DNA of 64,000 bases from contig NZ_WKYV01000019.1 in the NCBI RefSeq assembly GCF_009677585.1, positions 1 to 64,000 of the forward strand, given 5' to 3'. Position 1 is the first letter of the stretch. Every line of letters begins with the position of its first letter. The stretch is from Lactonifactor sp. BIOML-A5 (GTDB lineage Bacteria; Bacillota; Clostridia; Lachnospirales; Lachnospiraceae). Below, piece after piece: positions 7,138 to 15,333 of this stretch. The notes beneath the pieces are model-generated. The model was not told the origin of the DNA and searched no databases. It worked only from the letters and a program-made list of their open reading frames with translations. Position numbers and translations under genes: made by a program.

Positions 7138-9102
7138 TTGGAAAACTATACCAAGTATAAGCTAAAGGGGAACGACGAGCTGGCTGAGTTACTGGCTGAT
7201 AAAGATAAAATGTTCGTCATTGCCTGCAACAAATGCTTCAAGGAATTTCAGACCATTGACGAACCAGATTGCGGTGAATTTGAAAAAATCGCCGCGGAAC
7301 ATGGAAAAACAATCACAGGAAGCGCAAAGGTCGATTTTTTGTGCAACAAAACTCAGACTGAGAGAAAATTACAGGATATGATTCCCGAAGGTACGGAGCA
7401 TGTTTTTGTAATTTCTTGCGGCTTGGGTATCCAGACAGTTGCAGACGGGGCAAAGGTGCCTGTATATGCGGCAAGCAATACTTTGAACTATACAGGACAT
7501 CACGGCATGGCGTTGACTAAAAAGCGCTGTGATGCATGTGCCCAGTGCTACCTGAATATAACCGGAGGAGTCTGTCCAATCGTTGACTGCTCCAAAAGTC
7601 TGGTCAATGGACAGTGCGGGGGCGCTAAGAATGGAAAATGTGAAGTGGATCCGGACAAAGATTGTGCCTGGGAAAAAATCAATAGTAAATTGGAGAAGCA
7701 GGGACGTCTTGAAGAATTTTTGAATCAGCCGGTTCAGTTACGAGACTATTCTAAAGTTAATTTTAATGTTATTAATGAATATGTAAAATCTATCCGTGAG
7801 GAAAGGTTTGCAGGCTATTATGGCGGTGTTCATCCATCAGAACGCAAAGGATTCAGCGAGCATATTGCACTGGAAAGATTTCCGGAACCGAAAACGGTTG
7901 TCATTTCCATGTCACAACATTTAGGCGCTCCGGCAAATCCTATTGTCCAAGTGGGTGATACAGTGAAGGTCGGTCAGAAGATCGCTGAAGCTGCAGGCTT
8001 TATCAGTGCTCCTGTTCATTCTAGTGTCAGCGGAACTGTTGTTGCAATTGAGCCGCGCCTGCATGCTACAAGAGGCAGCGAAGTTATGGCTGTTGTCATC
8101 GAATCAGATGGAAAAAATACTCTGTACGAATCTGTAAAACCAAATAAAGATTTAGAAGACCTTACGCCGGATGAAATCATCGAGATTGTTCGAGAGGCCG
8201 GGATTGTAGGTATGGGAGGTGCCGGTTTCCCGACATCTGTCAAATTGAAACCGAACAAGCCAATTGAGGCTATTTTGCTCAACGGCTGTGAATGTGAACC
8301 GCTTTTGACAGCAGACCATAGAGTGCTTCTGGAGTTTGCAGATGATATTATTTACGGTCTTAAGGCCATGATTAAAACTGTTGACGCTCAGAAAGGTATT
8401 ATTGTTATAGAGGATAATAAGCCGGATGCTGTTGAACTTATGGAAGCGAAAACTGCTGACTGTGACGAAATCGAAGTTGTAGTGGCTAAGACAAAATACC
8501 CCCAGGGTGCTGAAAAGATGCTGATTAAGCATATTATGGGAAGACAGGTACCGCGGGGTGGACTACCGGCAGATGTTGGGGTTGTAGTTAGCAACATCAG
8601 CACGGTCAAGGCTGTTTCTGATGCGATTCAGAAGGGCATGCCGCTGATTGAACGTGTTGCTACCATAACCGGTGAAAAGATGAAGAAGCCGGGCAACTAC
8701 ATCGTGAAGATCGGTACCAATGTAAAAGAGCTGATTGACTACTGCGGCGGATTCACAGATGATGATGTTATGGTCAAGATGGGCGGACCAATGATGGGGT
8801 TTGCTCTATCAGATTTGAATGTACCAATGATGAAAGGCTCCAATGGAATCATTGCTATTGACACTGATCAGACACAGGAGATGTCATGTATCAAATGCGG
8901 ACGCTGTGTGGACGTGTGTCCGATGGAGCTTGCTCCGCTGTATTATGCAAAACTAGCAGACGAGCAGAAATGGCAGGATATGCGTGACAGAGATGTCATG
9001 GATTGTATTGAGTGCAGGAGCTGTGAATATATATGTTCCTCCAAGATTCCATTAGTCAGCAAAATTAAGGCTGGAAAAAATGCGATAAGGGAGATGAAGT
9101 GA
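7138..9102 (+). CDS. rnfC2: MetV-RnfC2 fusion subunit of NADH-dependent methylene-THF reductase
   Basis: A 654-residue two-part protein. Residues 1 to about 215 are a MetV / MTHFR C-terminal-like module with many Cys (30, 33, 69, 94, 131, 134, 137, 146, 151, 160, 168, 176), including CDACAQCYLNITGG and CGGAKNGKCEVD. Residues about 225-654 are RnfC-like: GGVHP start, barrel-sandwich part, the nucleotide/FMN element GMGGAGFPT near 358, CECEP, and two 4Fe-4S motifs at C584/587/590/594 and C623/626/629/633. In Acetobacterium woodii an RnfC2 subunit feeds NADH electrons to MetV-MetF; the neighbours here are metV and metF, so the same role is expected. It is cytoplasmic, with no membrane segments. 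The TTG start at 7138 is chosen because AAGGAAGGTG lies six bases before it. Confidence 0.88.
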   Translation: MENYTKYKLKGNDELAELLADKDKMFVIACNKCFKEFQTIDEPDCGEFEKIAAEHGKTITGSAKVDFLCNKTQTERKLQDMIPEGTEHVFVISCGLGIQTVADGAKVPVYAASNTLNYTGHHGMALTKKRCDACAQCYLNITGGVCPIVDCSKSLVNGQCGGAKNGKCEVDPDKDCAWEKINSKLEKQGRLEEFLNQPVQLRDYSKVNFNVINEYVKSIREERFAGYYGGVHPSERKGFSEHIALERFPEPKTVVISMSQHLGAPANPIVQVGDTVKVGQKIAEAAGFISAPVHSSVSGTVVAIEPRLHATRGSEVMAVVIESDGKNTLYESVKPNKDLEDLTPDEIIEIVREAGIVGMGGAGFPTSVKLKPNKPIEAILLNGCECEPLLTADHRVLLEFADDIIYGLKAMIKTVDAQKGIIVIEDNKPDAVELMEAKTADCDEIEVVVAKTKYPQGAEKMLIKHIMGRQVPRGGLPADVGVVVSNISTVKAVSDAIQKGMPLIERVATITGEKMKKPGNYIVKIGTNVKELIDYCGGFTDDDVMVKMGGPMMGFALSDLNVPMMKGSNGIIAIDTDQTQEMSCIKCGRCVDVCPMELAPLYYAKLADEQKWQDMRDRDVMDCIECRSCEYICSSKIPLVSKIKAGKNAIREMK

Positions 9103-9103
9103 T

Positions 9104-9742
9104 ATGTTAATTACCCAATTAAAAGCAAAGGAAACTATCGTATCACTGGTGGGCGGAAAGAAAGTTTTTATCATTAACTGCCAGGGATGCAAAGAAGTTC
9201 ATTTCCCGGAAAAAGAAGCCGCAGAATTTCAGAAAGAGCTGGCTGACGACGGGAATGTGACAGGAATCATTACAACTGACTATATTTGTAATCCGGAAAA
9301 TATGAAGCTGCGTCTTCAGAAGCATATGAGTGCAATTGAAGCTGCAGATGTGGTGTTGGTATTCTCCTGCGGCGTCGGTGTACAGACAATTGCCGAGTAC
9401 CTGGAGGATAAAAAGGTATGTGCAGCATGTGATACATATCCATTGCCGGGATTCCAGGGTGTGACACCTTTAGAATATGACTGCGATCAGTGCGGAGAAT
9501 GTTATCTGAACATCACTGGCGGTATCTGTCCGATTACCGCTTGCTCCAAAAGTCTGGTCAACGGACCATGCGGGGGTACCAAAAACGGCAAATGCGAAGT
9601 GGACGGAGATATGGAATGCGGCTGGGAGCGTATTTACAGACGCCTTGCACAGCTTGGACGTCAGGATGCACTGAAATGTCCGGTACAGGTACGTAATTAT
9701 GCAACCGATGATGAAGTGTCTAAACAAACAGAGAACTGTTAA
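9104..9742 (+). CDS. metV: MetV, zinc/iron-sulfur subunit of methylene-THF reductase
   Basis: A 212-residue stand-alone MetV (PF12225-type) protein, paralogous to the N-terminal module of the gene just upstream. Both share CxxC near the start, CN-x-(E/Q), a central SCG-x-G-x-QT, and CDQCGECYLNITGG-x-CPI followed by CSKSLVNG-x-CGG-x-KNGKCEVD. In characterised MetVF enzymes MetV binds MetF and carries metal sites. The ATG follows the rnfC2 stop by one base (TGATATG), so it is tightly coupled. That gives the operon two MetV modules, one fused and one free. Confidence 0.88.
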   Translation: MLITQLKAKETIVSLVGGKKVFIINCQGCKEVHFPEKEAAEFQKELADDGNVTGIITTDYICNPENMKLRLQKHMSAIEAADVVLVFSCGVGVQTIAEYLEDKKVCAACDTYPLPGFQGVTPLEYDCDQCGECYLNITGGICPITACSKSLVNGPCGGTKNGKCEVDGDMECGWERIYRRLAQLGRQDALKCPVQVRNYATDDEVSKQTENC

Positions 9743-9835
9743 AATTCATGTGACTATTCAGCGGGTAGTATCCCGCGTGGTAACTATGATGGGACTGAAT
9801 GGTTACAAATTTATAATGATTAGGAGTAAGGGAGA

Positions 9836-10714
9836 ATGAATATTACTGAATTATTTCAACGTGGTGAATTTGTAGTTTCTGCAGAAGTAGGACCGCCGAA
9901 AGGAACCAATATTGACCATCTTGTAGAAGAAGCAAAGACTTATCTGACCGGTGTTACAGCGGTGAACGTAACAGATAACCAGTCTTCCGTTATGCGTCTG
10001 GGCTCTCTGGCGACATGTAAGGTATTGAAGGATGAAGGACTAACACCAATCTATCAGTTGACCTGCCGTGACAGAAACCGTATCGCACTGCAGTCAGATC
10101 TTTTGAGCGCAGCTATGTTAGGAATTGAAAACCTGCTGCTCTTAACCGGAGATCACACCAAGATGGGAGATCATCCCCAGGCTAAACCAGTTTTTGATCT
10201 GGATTCTGTTTCCCTGATTCATACAGTAAAAATGCTGGAATCAGGCTATGACCTTGGCGGAAATGAGCTGGTGGGAGAACCTCCTAAGTTTGCAAAGGGT
10301 GCAGTAGTATCACCCTGCAGTGATTCTGTTGACGCACAGCTTGCAAAGATGGAACGAAAAGTAATGGCTGGTGCTGACTACTTCCAGACGCAGGCAGTTT
10401 ATGAACCTGAAAAATTCATTGAATTTATGGAAAAGGCAAAACAGTTTGGAAAACCTGTTCAGCTGGGTATTGTAATTCCGAAATCTGTGGGAATGGCAAG
10501 GTTCATGAACGCGAATGTAGCAGGTATCCATGTTCCGGAATCAATGATCGACGAACTGAAAGCCGATAAAGAAAAAACAAAAGCAGGTATCACTGGTGTT
10601 GAGATCGCTGCACGTATTATCAAAGAGTGTAAACCATACTGTCAGGGTGTACATATCATGGCATTGGGTTGGGAATCTAAAATACCGGATCTTCTTAAGC
10701 TGGCCGGAATTTAA
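9836..10714 (+). CDS. metF: 5,10-methylenetetrahydrofolate reductase
   Basis: A 292-residue flavoprotein with the MetF TIM-barrel. Visible elements are VSAEVGPPKGT at the start, VTDNQ after strand 2, YQLTCRDRNR and LLLLTGDH in the centre, and YFQTQAVY toward the end. It converts 5,10-methylene-THF to 5-methyl-THF, or the reverse, using FAD/FMN. The length fits short acetogen-type MetF rather than the eukaryotic long form. It starts 93 bases after metV with GGAGTAAGGGAGA before ATG. With RnfC2 and MetV upstream it most likely works in an NADH-linked complex supplying methyl groups for methionine or a Wood-Ljungdahl-like route; no CODH/ACS gene is in the window. Confidence 0.93.
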   Translation: MNITELFQRGEFVVSAEVGPPKGTNIDHLVEEAKTYLTGVTAVNVTDNQSSVMRLGSLATCKVLKDEGLTPIYQLTCRDRNRIALQSDLLSAAMLGIENLLLLTGDHTKMGDHPQAKPVFDLDSVSLIHTVKMLESGYDLGGNELVGEPPKFAKGAVVSPCSDSVDAQLAKMERKVMAGADYFQTQAVYEPEKFIEFMEKAKQFGKPVQLGIVIPKSVGMARFMNANVAGIHVPESMIDELKADKEKTKAGITGVEIAARIIKECKPYCQGVHIMALGWESKIPDLLKLAGI

Positions 10715-10767
10715 TATTCTAAGGACTGTCAGTTAATACGGAGTTTTAGTCCTTGTAGTATATAATA

Positions 10768-10834
10768 AGAACATTCCGGCAGGAATCAGGAGTAGTTATA
10801 CTTGATTTTCCTGCGGGAGTGTTCTTTTTCTTTC
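10768..10834 (+). terminator. Terminator after metF
   Basis: AGAACATTCCGGCAGGA pairs with TCCTGCGGGAGTGTTCT (two imperfect positions) and is followed by TTTTTCTTT. It ends the rnfC2-metV-metF transcript. Confidence 0.8.
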
Positions 10835-10993
10835 ATCTAAAAATATACTGACGATGGGAATATGATAAAAATAATGGCCCTAATTTAAAAAGGAACTGTC
10901 AAAGCCCTAAGATAAGTGACGAGAACTTGAGAATGTTGAGAAGCTATTGTATATTTATCGAGAAAGAAGAAGGCAGTAAATCTTACACATTAT

Positions 10994-11042
10994 TTGGTGC
11001 GAATGTCAAGTGCACATAAAAATACTGGGAGATTCGCACCAA
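10994..11042 (+). promoter_or_regulatory. CRISPR leader inverted repeat, copy 2
   Basis: TTGGTGCGAAT (10994-11004) and ATTCGCACCAA (11032-11042) form the same leader dyad as at 6331. The sequence between it and the array also resembles copy 1 (AAGGGGC-AAA-GG, a T-rich stretch with GTATTAA, and TTTGCTGTCACTG at the junction), so the two leaders share an origin. Confidence 0.6.
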
Positions 11043-11157
11043 GATAATTGAAAAATAGTTATCATTAAGGGGCCAAAAGGTTAAGGGAAAACTTTAAAAT
11101 TGTTTAGTATTAATAAATAAATGGAAGATAATGCAAATGTTATTGTGCATTTTTGCT

Positions 11158-11256
11158 GTCACTGTCCGTGAGGGCAGTGTGAATTGAAATAATGGTGGTT
11201 ACTGTGAAGGAGAAAGGCTTAAAGTCACTGTCCCCGAGAACAGCTGATTATAAAAA
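11158..11256 (+). CRISPR. Orphan type I-C-like CRISPR mini-array 2
   Basis: One full 33-base repeat at 11158-11190 (GTCACTGTCCGTGAGGGCAG then TGTGAATTGAAAT), a 33-base spacer at 11191-11223, and a degenerate terminal repeat from 11224 (GTCACTGTCCCCGAGAACAG). It differs from array 1 in a few positions but shares the 5' GTCACTGTC and 3' ATTGAAAT. With one spacer it is the minimum unit; leader presence makes it a credible relic or a minimal crRNA gene. Confidence 0.75.
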
Positions 11257-11399
11257 CATCGGACTACGCAGATTGTGGATGGCAGCAGATATGATTGCCG
11301 GAGACCTGATTTGTTCTAAAGATTTTTTCATGAGCTTCTTATAAAATAATTTAATAAATTAAGACAGGGGCAGCTGAATCCTCTGGGCAGTGAGCTAAG
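11257..11399. other. Intergenic region without gene
   Basis: No open frame with a ribosome site and no clear repeat between array 2 and the terminator at 11408. Nothing assignable is seen. Confidence 0.4.
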
Positions 11400-11407
11400 A
11401 GCTGGTA

Positions 11408-11432
11408 TCATAAATGTGATACTGGCTTTTTT
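11408..11432 (+). terminator. Terminator upstream of the first sugar operon
   Basis: The stem GGTATCA/TGATACT, extended by G-U pairs through GCTGG-TGGC, is followed by TTTTTTT. It separates the CRISPR region from the sugar-acid operon, or could be a leader attenuator of an unmapped upstream transcript. Confidence 0.65.
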
Positions 11433-11460
11433 TGATGGAAAAATGCACAAAGGAACATAA

Positions 11461-11615
11461 ACATCCGGATGTGCCGAAGCAAAAATAACGTATATGGATG
11501 TGTGCTTAGAAAGAAATACGGTAAAAGTACTAAATATATGGTTAAACACTCCCCGAAAAAGTGAAAAAGTATACAGTCAGAATTAAAAAGTGAAAGAGAC
11601 AAAAATTAAAAAGTG
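11461..11615 (+). promoter_or_regulatory. Candidate operator region of the first sugar operon
   Basis: The 12-base palindrome ACATCCGGATGT lies at 11461-11472. GGATGTG recurs at 11467-11473 and 11496-11502, and AATTAAAAAGTG is repeated at 11581-11592 and 11604-11615. No strong -35/-10 pair can be set with confidence. These repeats are the natural candidates for binding of the YesN-type AraC regulator encoded downstream; that link is inference. Confidence 0.35.
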
Positions 11616-11661
11616 TTAGGATTACACCATAAGATAACAATACAGGACGGAGGAGAGTTAG

Positions 11662-12459
11662 ATGAGAGAGAACAGATTCTCTTTAGATGGAAAAGTGGCC
11701 CTGGTTACAGGGGGAGCTTATGGAATTGGGTTCGCCATGGCTCGGGCGTTGGCAGAAGCAGGGGCACAAATTGCTTTTAACTGCAGGAGCAAAGAGCACA
11801 GGGATCAGGCGCTGGAAGCATATAACCAGGTTGGGATCGCGGCTCAGGGATATCTCTGTGACGTGACACAGGAGGAAGAGGTACGGGCTATGACCGCAGA
11901 GATCGCAAAGTCTCTGGGAACGGTAGATATACTGGTTAACAATGCAGGGATTATTAAGCGGATCCCTATGCATGAAACCAGCGTAGAGGAATTTCGGAAG
12001 GTAGTAGATATAGACCTAAATGCTCCCTTTATTGTGGCAAAAGCAGTAATTCCCGGCATGATAGAAAAAGGACACGGTAAGATTATTAATGTGTGTTCTA
12101 TGATGAGCGAGCTGGGACGGGAGACTGTGTCTGCCTATGCTGCGGCAAAGGGAGGGCTTAAGATGCTTACAAAGAACATTGCATCAGAATACGGAGCATA
12201 CAACATACAGTGCAACGGGATCGGACCGGGTTATATTGCAACCCCTCAGACAGAGCCACTGAGAAGGATGCAGGAGAATGGGGAGAGACACCCCTTTGAT
12301 CAGTTTATTATCTCCAGGACACCGGCCTCACGCTGGGGTACTCCGGAAGATTTGGCAGGTCCGGCTGTCTTTCTGGCATCTTCGGCGTCTGACTTTGTAA
12401 ACGGACATATTCTGTATGTGGATGGAGGCATCCTTGCATATATCGGAAAGCAGCCCTAG
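11662..12459 (+). CDS. SDR-family oxidoreductase, gluconate 5-dehydrogenase-like
   Basis: A 265-residue classical short-chain dehydrogenase. It has the cofactor loop TGGAYGIGFAMA, NNAG at about 93, catalytic Ser in NVCSMMSELG, YAAAK (Tyr/Lys), the PGYIATPQT segment and a VDGGILAYI end. Its closest named relatives are gluconate 5-dehydrogenase / 2-deoxy-D-gluconate 3-dehydrogenase, which oxidise or reduce keto groups of sugar acids. GGAGGAGAGTTAG precedes ATG. It opens an operon with a second dehydrogenase, an ABC importer and an enolase-superfamily dehydratase, so a sugar-acid substrate is likely; the exact one cannot be read from sequence. Confidence 0.85.
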   Translation: MRENRFSLDGKVALVTGGAYGIGFAMARALAEAGAQIAFNCRSKEHRDQALEAYNQVGIAAQGYLCDVTQEEEVRAMTAEIAKSLGTVDILVNNAGIIKRIPMHETSVEEFRKVVDIDLNAPFIVAKAVIPGMIEKGHGKIINVCSMMSELGRETVSAYAAAKGGLKMLTKNIASEYGAYNIQCNGIGPGYIATPQTEPLRRMQENGERHPFDQFIISRTPASRWGTPEDLAGPAVFLASSASDFVNGHILYVDGGILAYIGKQP

Positions 12460-12499
12460 AGGCGGAAGCGTTCAGAATCATGGAAAAGAGGAAAAAAAG

Positions 12500-13513
12500 A
12501 TGAGAGCAGCAAAGCTTATAAGCGCAGGAAAGATTGAGATAGAGGAGACAGAGAAACCGGTGATCCGGCATCCGGGCGAGGTACTGGTAGAAGTGAAAGC
12601 CGTGGGAATCTGCGGAACGGACTTACATATTTTTCGGGGGGAGAGGGATGATGTAGAGCTTCCCCGTGTTATGGGACATGAATTATCCGGTATCGTAAGA
12701 GAGACAGGAACACAGGTGACCCGGGTGAAGACAGGCGACAGGGTGGTTTTGGATCCGGTGTTTGCCTGTGGAGAGTGTAAAACCTGTAAAAGCGGCCATG
12801 TGAATGTGTGCAGCAGCGTAAAGTGCTATGGCGTGCAGATGGACGGTGGATTTCAGGATTATATTGTTGTAGAGGAGAGCCACCTCTATCCTTTTGGAGA
12901 AGATGTTTCATTTGAATCGGCAGCTTTGGCAGAACCATTTTCTATTGCCGCTAATATAGTGGCGAGGACCGGGGTTATACCTGAAGATAAAGTGGTGGTT
13001 ATTGGAAGCGGGACCATTGGACTTTGCATTGTACAAGCCATAAAAGGGATTGGCGCAGCGGTTCTGGTATCGGATGTGGTTGAGTCAAAACTGTCCAGAG
13101 CGAAGGAAGCCGGTGCGGACGACACTGTAAACAGCAGAACACACTCTCTGGAGGATGCGGTTGAGCGGTTTGCGCCTGGAGGTGCGGACGTGGTGATAGA
13201 TGCGGTAGGGATTGCGGCCCTGACCGAGCAGATGCCTGACCTGGCAGCGCCGGCCGGCCGGCTGGCCGTCATTGGGTTTGACGGAGCGCCTGCAGGGATA
13301 CCGCCGGTTAAAATTACGAAAAAGGAACTGACGATTGTGGGATCCAGGATGAACTGCCGCAGATTTCCGAAGGTGATGGAGTGGCTCAGAGAGGGAAAAA
13401 TCAACGAAGATCTTATGATTTCCAGGAAATATCCGGTGGAAGAGATTCAGAAGGCGTTTGAAGAAACCCTGGCGGACGGGCAGGATACGGTCAAAACTTT
13501 GATTTTGTTTTAG
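12500..13513 (+). CDS. Zinc-dependent medium-chain dehydrogenase
   Basis: A 337-residue MDR enzyme of the sorbitol / L-idonate / threonine dehydrogenase (RspB-like) type. Catalytic zinc site: CGTD and GHELSG. Structural zinc: four Cys in CGECKTCKSGHVNVC. The NAD-binding fold has VVIGSGTIGL. The ATG at 12500 follows GAAAAAAAG after a 40-base gap and begins the normal family start (MRAAKLI); an upstream in-frame start would add a non-homologous tail. Together with the SDR upstream it can interconvert an epimer pair through a keto intermediate, as in idonate or galactonate pathways. Confidence 0.85.
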   Translation: MRAAKLISAGKIEIEETEKPVIRHPGEVLVEVKAVGICGTDLHIFRGERDDVELPRVMGHELSGIVRETGTQVTRVKTGDRVVLDPVFACGECKTCKSGHVNVCSSVKCYGVQMDGGFQDYIVVEESHLYPFGEDVSFESAALAEPFSIAANIVARTGVIPEDKVVVIGSGTIGLCIVQAIKGIGAAVLVSDVVESKLSRAKEAGADDTVNSRTHSLEDAVERFAPGGADVVIDAVGIAALTEQMPDLAAPAGRLAVIGFDGAPAGIPPVKITKKELTIVGSRMNCRRFPKVMEWLREGKINEDLMISRKYPVEEIQKAFEETLADGQDTVKTLILF

Positions 13514-13570
13514 AAATATGAGCAGAGGGCTGACGGAACAAGGAGTGTCCCCGAACGAAGGAGGTAGAAA

Positions 13571-14464
13571 ATGAAGAAAAAAATATTTGGAAAAAGCGCC
13601 CGGCCGTATCTGATGCTGCTTCCCACATTTGCGATTATTGGGATATTTATGCTGTATCCGATTTTAAATACATTTTTTCTGAGTACACAGAATCATGTAC
13701 TCACGAATATGAAGGACGCAGGGTTTGTGGGGCTGGACAATTTCAAAACTCTGCTGCAGGATGAGACGTTTATAAAGGCAGCAGGCAATTCTCTCTGGTG
13801 GACGGTAGTAAATGTGGGGCTGCAGGCGTTTTTTGGCCTTCTGGTTGCCCTGCTGCTGAATATGAAATTTAAAGGGAGAGGATTATTCCGTGCCCTGATG
13901 TTTACACCTTGGGCGGTGGGCGGTATTCTGGTAGCCCTAATCTGGAGCTTTATGTTTAATGAAAGTGTTGGAGTAGTGGGAGACCTTCTGATGAAATTTG
14001 GGATACTGGATCATCGTATGTCATGGTTTTCCGATGGAACACTTTCCATGTGGGCTCTGACGATTGCAAATACCTGGAGGGGGATTCCCTTTTTTGCTAT
14101 CAGCATTCTTTCAAGTCTTCAGACTATATCCGTTGAGGTATATGAATCTGCTGATGTAGACGGGGCAAATGCCTGGACAAAGTTCTGGAAGATAACACTG
14201 CCGCTTATCAAGGATACCTTACTGCTGACGATCTTACTCCGTACAATCTGGACCTTGAATGTGGTAGATATCATCTATGGAATGACAAAGGGGGGACCCA
14301 ATTTCTCAACCCTTACGATTCCTGTATATATCATGATGGTGTTCAATGATACTCTGGATGCAGGATATGCTTCGGCTATGGCTGTACTGATGATTCTGGC
14401 CCTGCTGATCTTTTCTGCCATCTATCTTAAGGTAGGAAAATACGGAGAGGAGGAGTACTACTGA
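13571..14464 (+). CDS. Sugar ABC transporter permease (MalF/UgpA-like)
   Basis: A 297-residue integral membrane protein with six membrane segments and the cytoplasmic EAA loop ESADVDGANAWTKFWKITLP, which contacts the ATPase. It pairs with the MalG-like permease whose ATG overlaps its stop (TGATG). No ATPase gene is in this operon, so a shared MsmK-type ATPase elsewhere is expected, as is common in Firmicutes. Confidence 0.9.
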   Translation: MKKKIFGKSARPYLMLLPTFAIIGIFMLYPILNTFFLSTQNHVLTNMKDAGFVGLDNFKTLLQDETFIKAAGNSLWWTVVNVGLQAFFGLLVALLLNMKFKGRGLFRALMFTPWAVGGILVALIWSFMFNESVGVVGDLLMKFGILDHRMSWFSDGTLSMWALTIANTWRGIPFFAISILSSLQTISVEVYESADVDGANAWTKFWKITLPLIKDTLLLTILLRTIWTLNVVDIIYGMTKGGPNFSTLTIPVYIMMVFNDTLDAGYASAMAVLMILALLIFSAIYLKVGKYGEEEYY

Positions 14465-15306
14465 TGAATAAAAAGGTAAAAAAGAGACTGAGTAAAATCT
14501 TTGGCTGCTATCTTCCCATTATACTGTTTACGGCTTTTATTATCTTCCCTTTCTACTGGTTTTTATGTACTTCGCTGAAGGAAGAGGGCAGTATTATGGA
14601 ACTCCCTATCCGATATCTGCCCACCCCGTTTACTTTGGACAACTATAAGAATATGCTGGCCAGTATGGGATTTGATAAATACTTTGTGAACAGTCTGATT
14701 GTCTCAGTGGTGACTACAGTCATCATTATGATTGTGTCAATCTGGGGAGGATTTGCAATCTCAAGATACAAGTTCAGAGGCAAAAAGCTTACGTTCTTTA
14801 TGCTCCTGATTACACAGATGCTGCCAGGTGTTGTAATATTGATTCCACTGTTTACTATATTTAACAAACTGGGTCTGATCAACAATCTCTGGTCTCTGAT
14901 TATTACGAATACTACGGTAAACCTGCCGTTCTGTATGATTATGATGAGCGGATTCTTTTCAGGGATTCCGGCAACCCTGGAGGAGGCTGCTCAGATTGAC
15001 GGATGTTCCATCTGGAAAGCCATATTTAAGATAGTAGTTCCATCCATCATGCCTGGAGTGGTATCCAGCAGTGCGTTTGCTTTCGTGAATTCCTGGAATG
15101 AGTTTGTATATGCTCTGAATTTTATTAATGACTCCAGTAAGTTTACCCTTCCGGTTGGACTGAGTATGATGAAAGGTGAGTTCACGGTAAATTATGGGGG
15201 ACTGGCTGCCGGAACTATAGTTGCACTGATACCGGTACTGCTGATATTCTGCTACATTCAGAAATATCTGGTAGAGGGGATGTCTGCCGGAGCTGTGAAG
15301 GGTTAA
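14464..15306 (+). CDS. Sugar ABC transporter permease (MalG/UgpE-like)
   Basis: A 280-residue permease with six membrane segments and EAA loop EEAAQIDGCSIWKAIFKIVVP split between helices 4 and 5. It ends in the usual YLVEGMSAGAVKG of the CUT1 family. Translation is coupled to the first permease through overlapping stop/start. It forms the import channel with that protein and the lipoprotein encoded at 16528. Confidence 0.9.
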   Translation: MNKKVKKRLSKIFGCYLPIILFTAFIIFPFYWFLCTSLKEEGSIMELPIRYLPTPFTLDNYKNMLASMGFDKYFVNSLIVSVVTTVIIMIVSIWGGFAISRYKFRGKKLTFFMLLITQMLPGVVILIPLFTIFNKLGLINNLWSLIITNTTVNLPFCMIMMSGFFSGIPATLEEAAQIDGCSIWKAIFKIVVPSIMPGVVSSSAFAFVNSWNEFVYALNFINDSSKFTLPVGLSMMKGEFTVNYGGLAAGTIVALIPVLLIFCYIQKYLVEGMSAGAVKG

Positions 15307-15333
15307 CACAATAACCATAAGGAGAATAAAACG

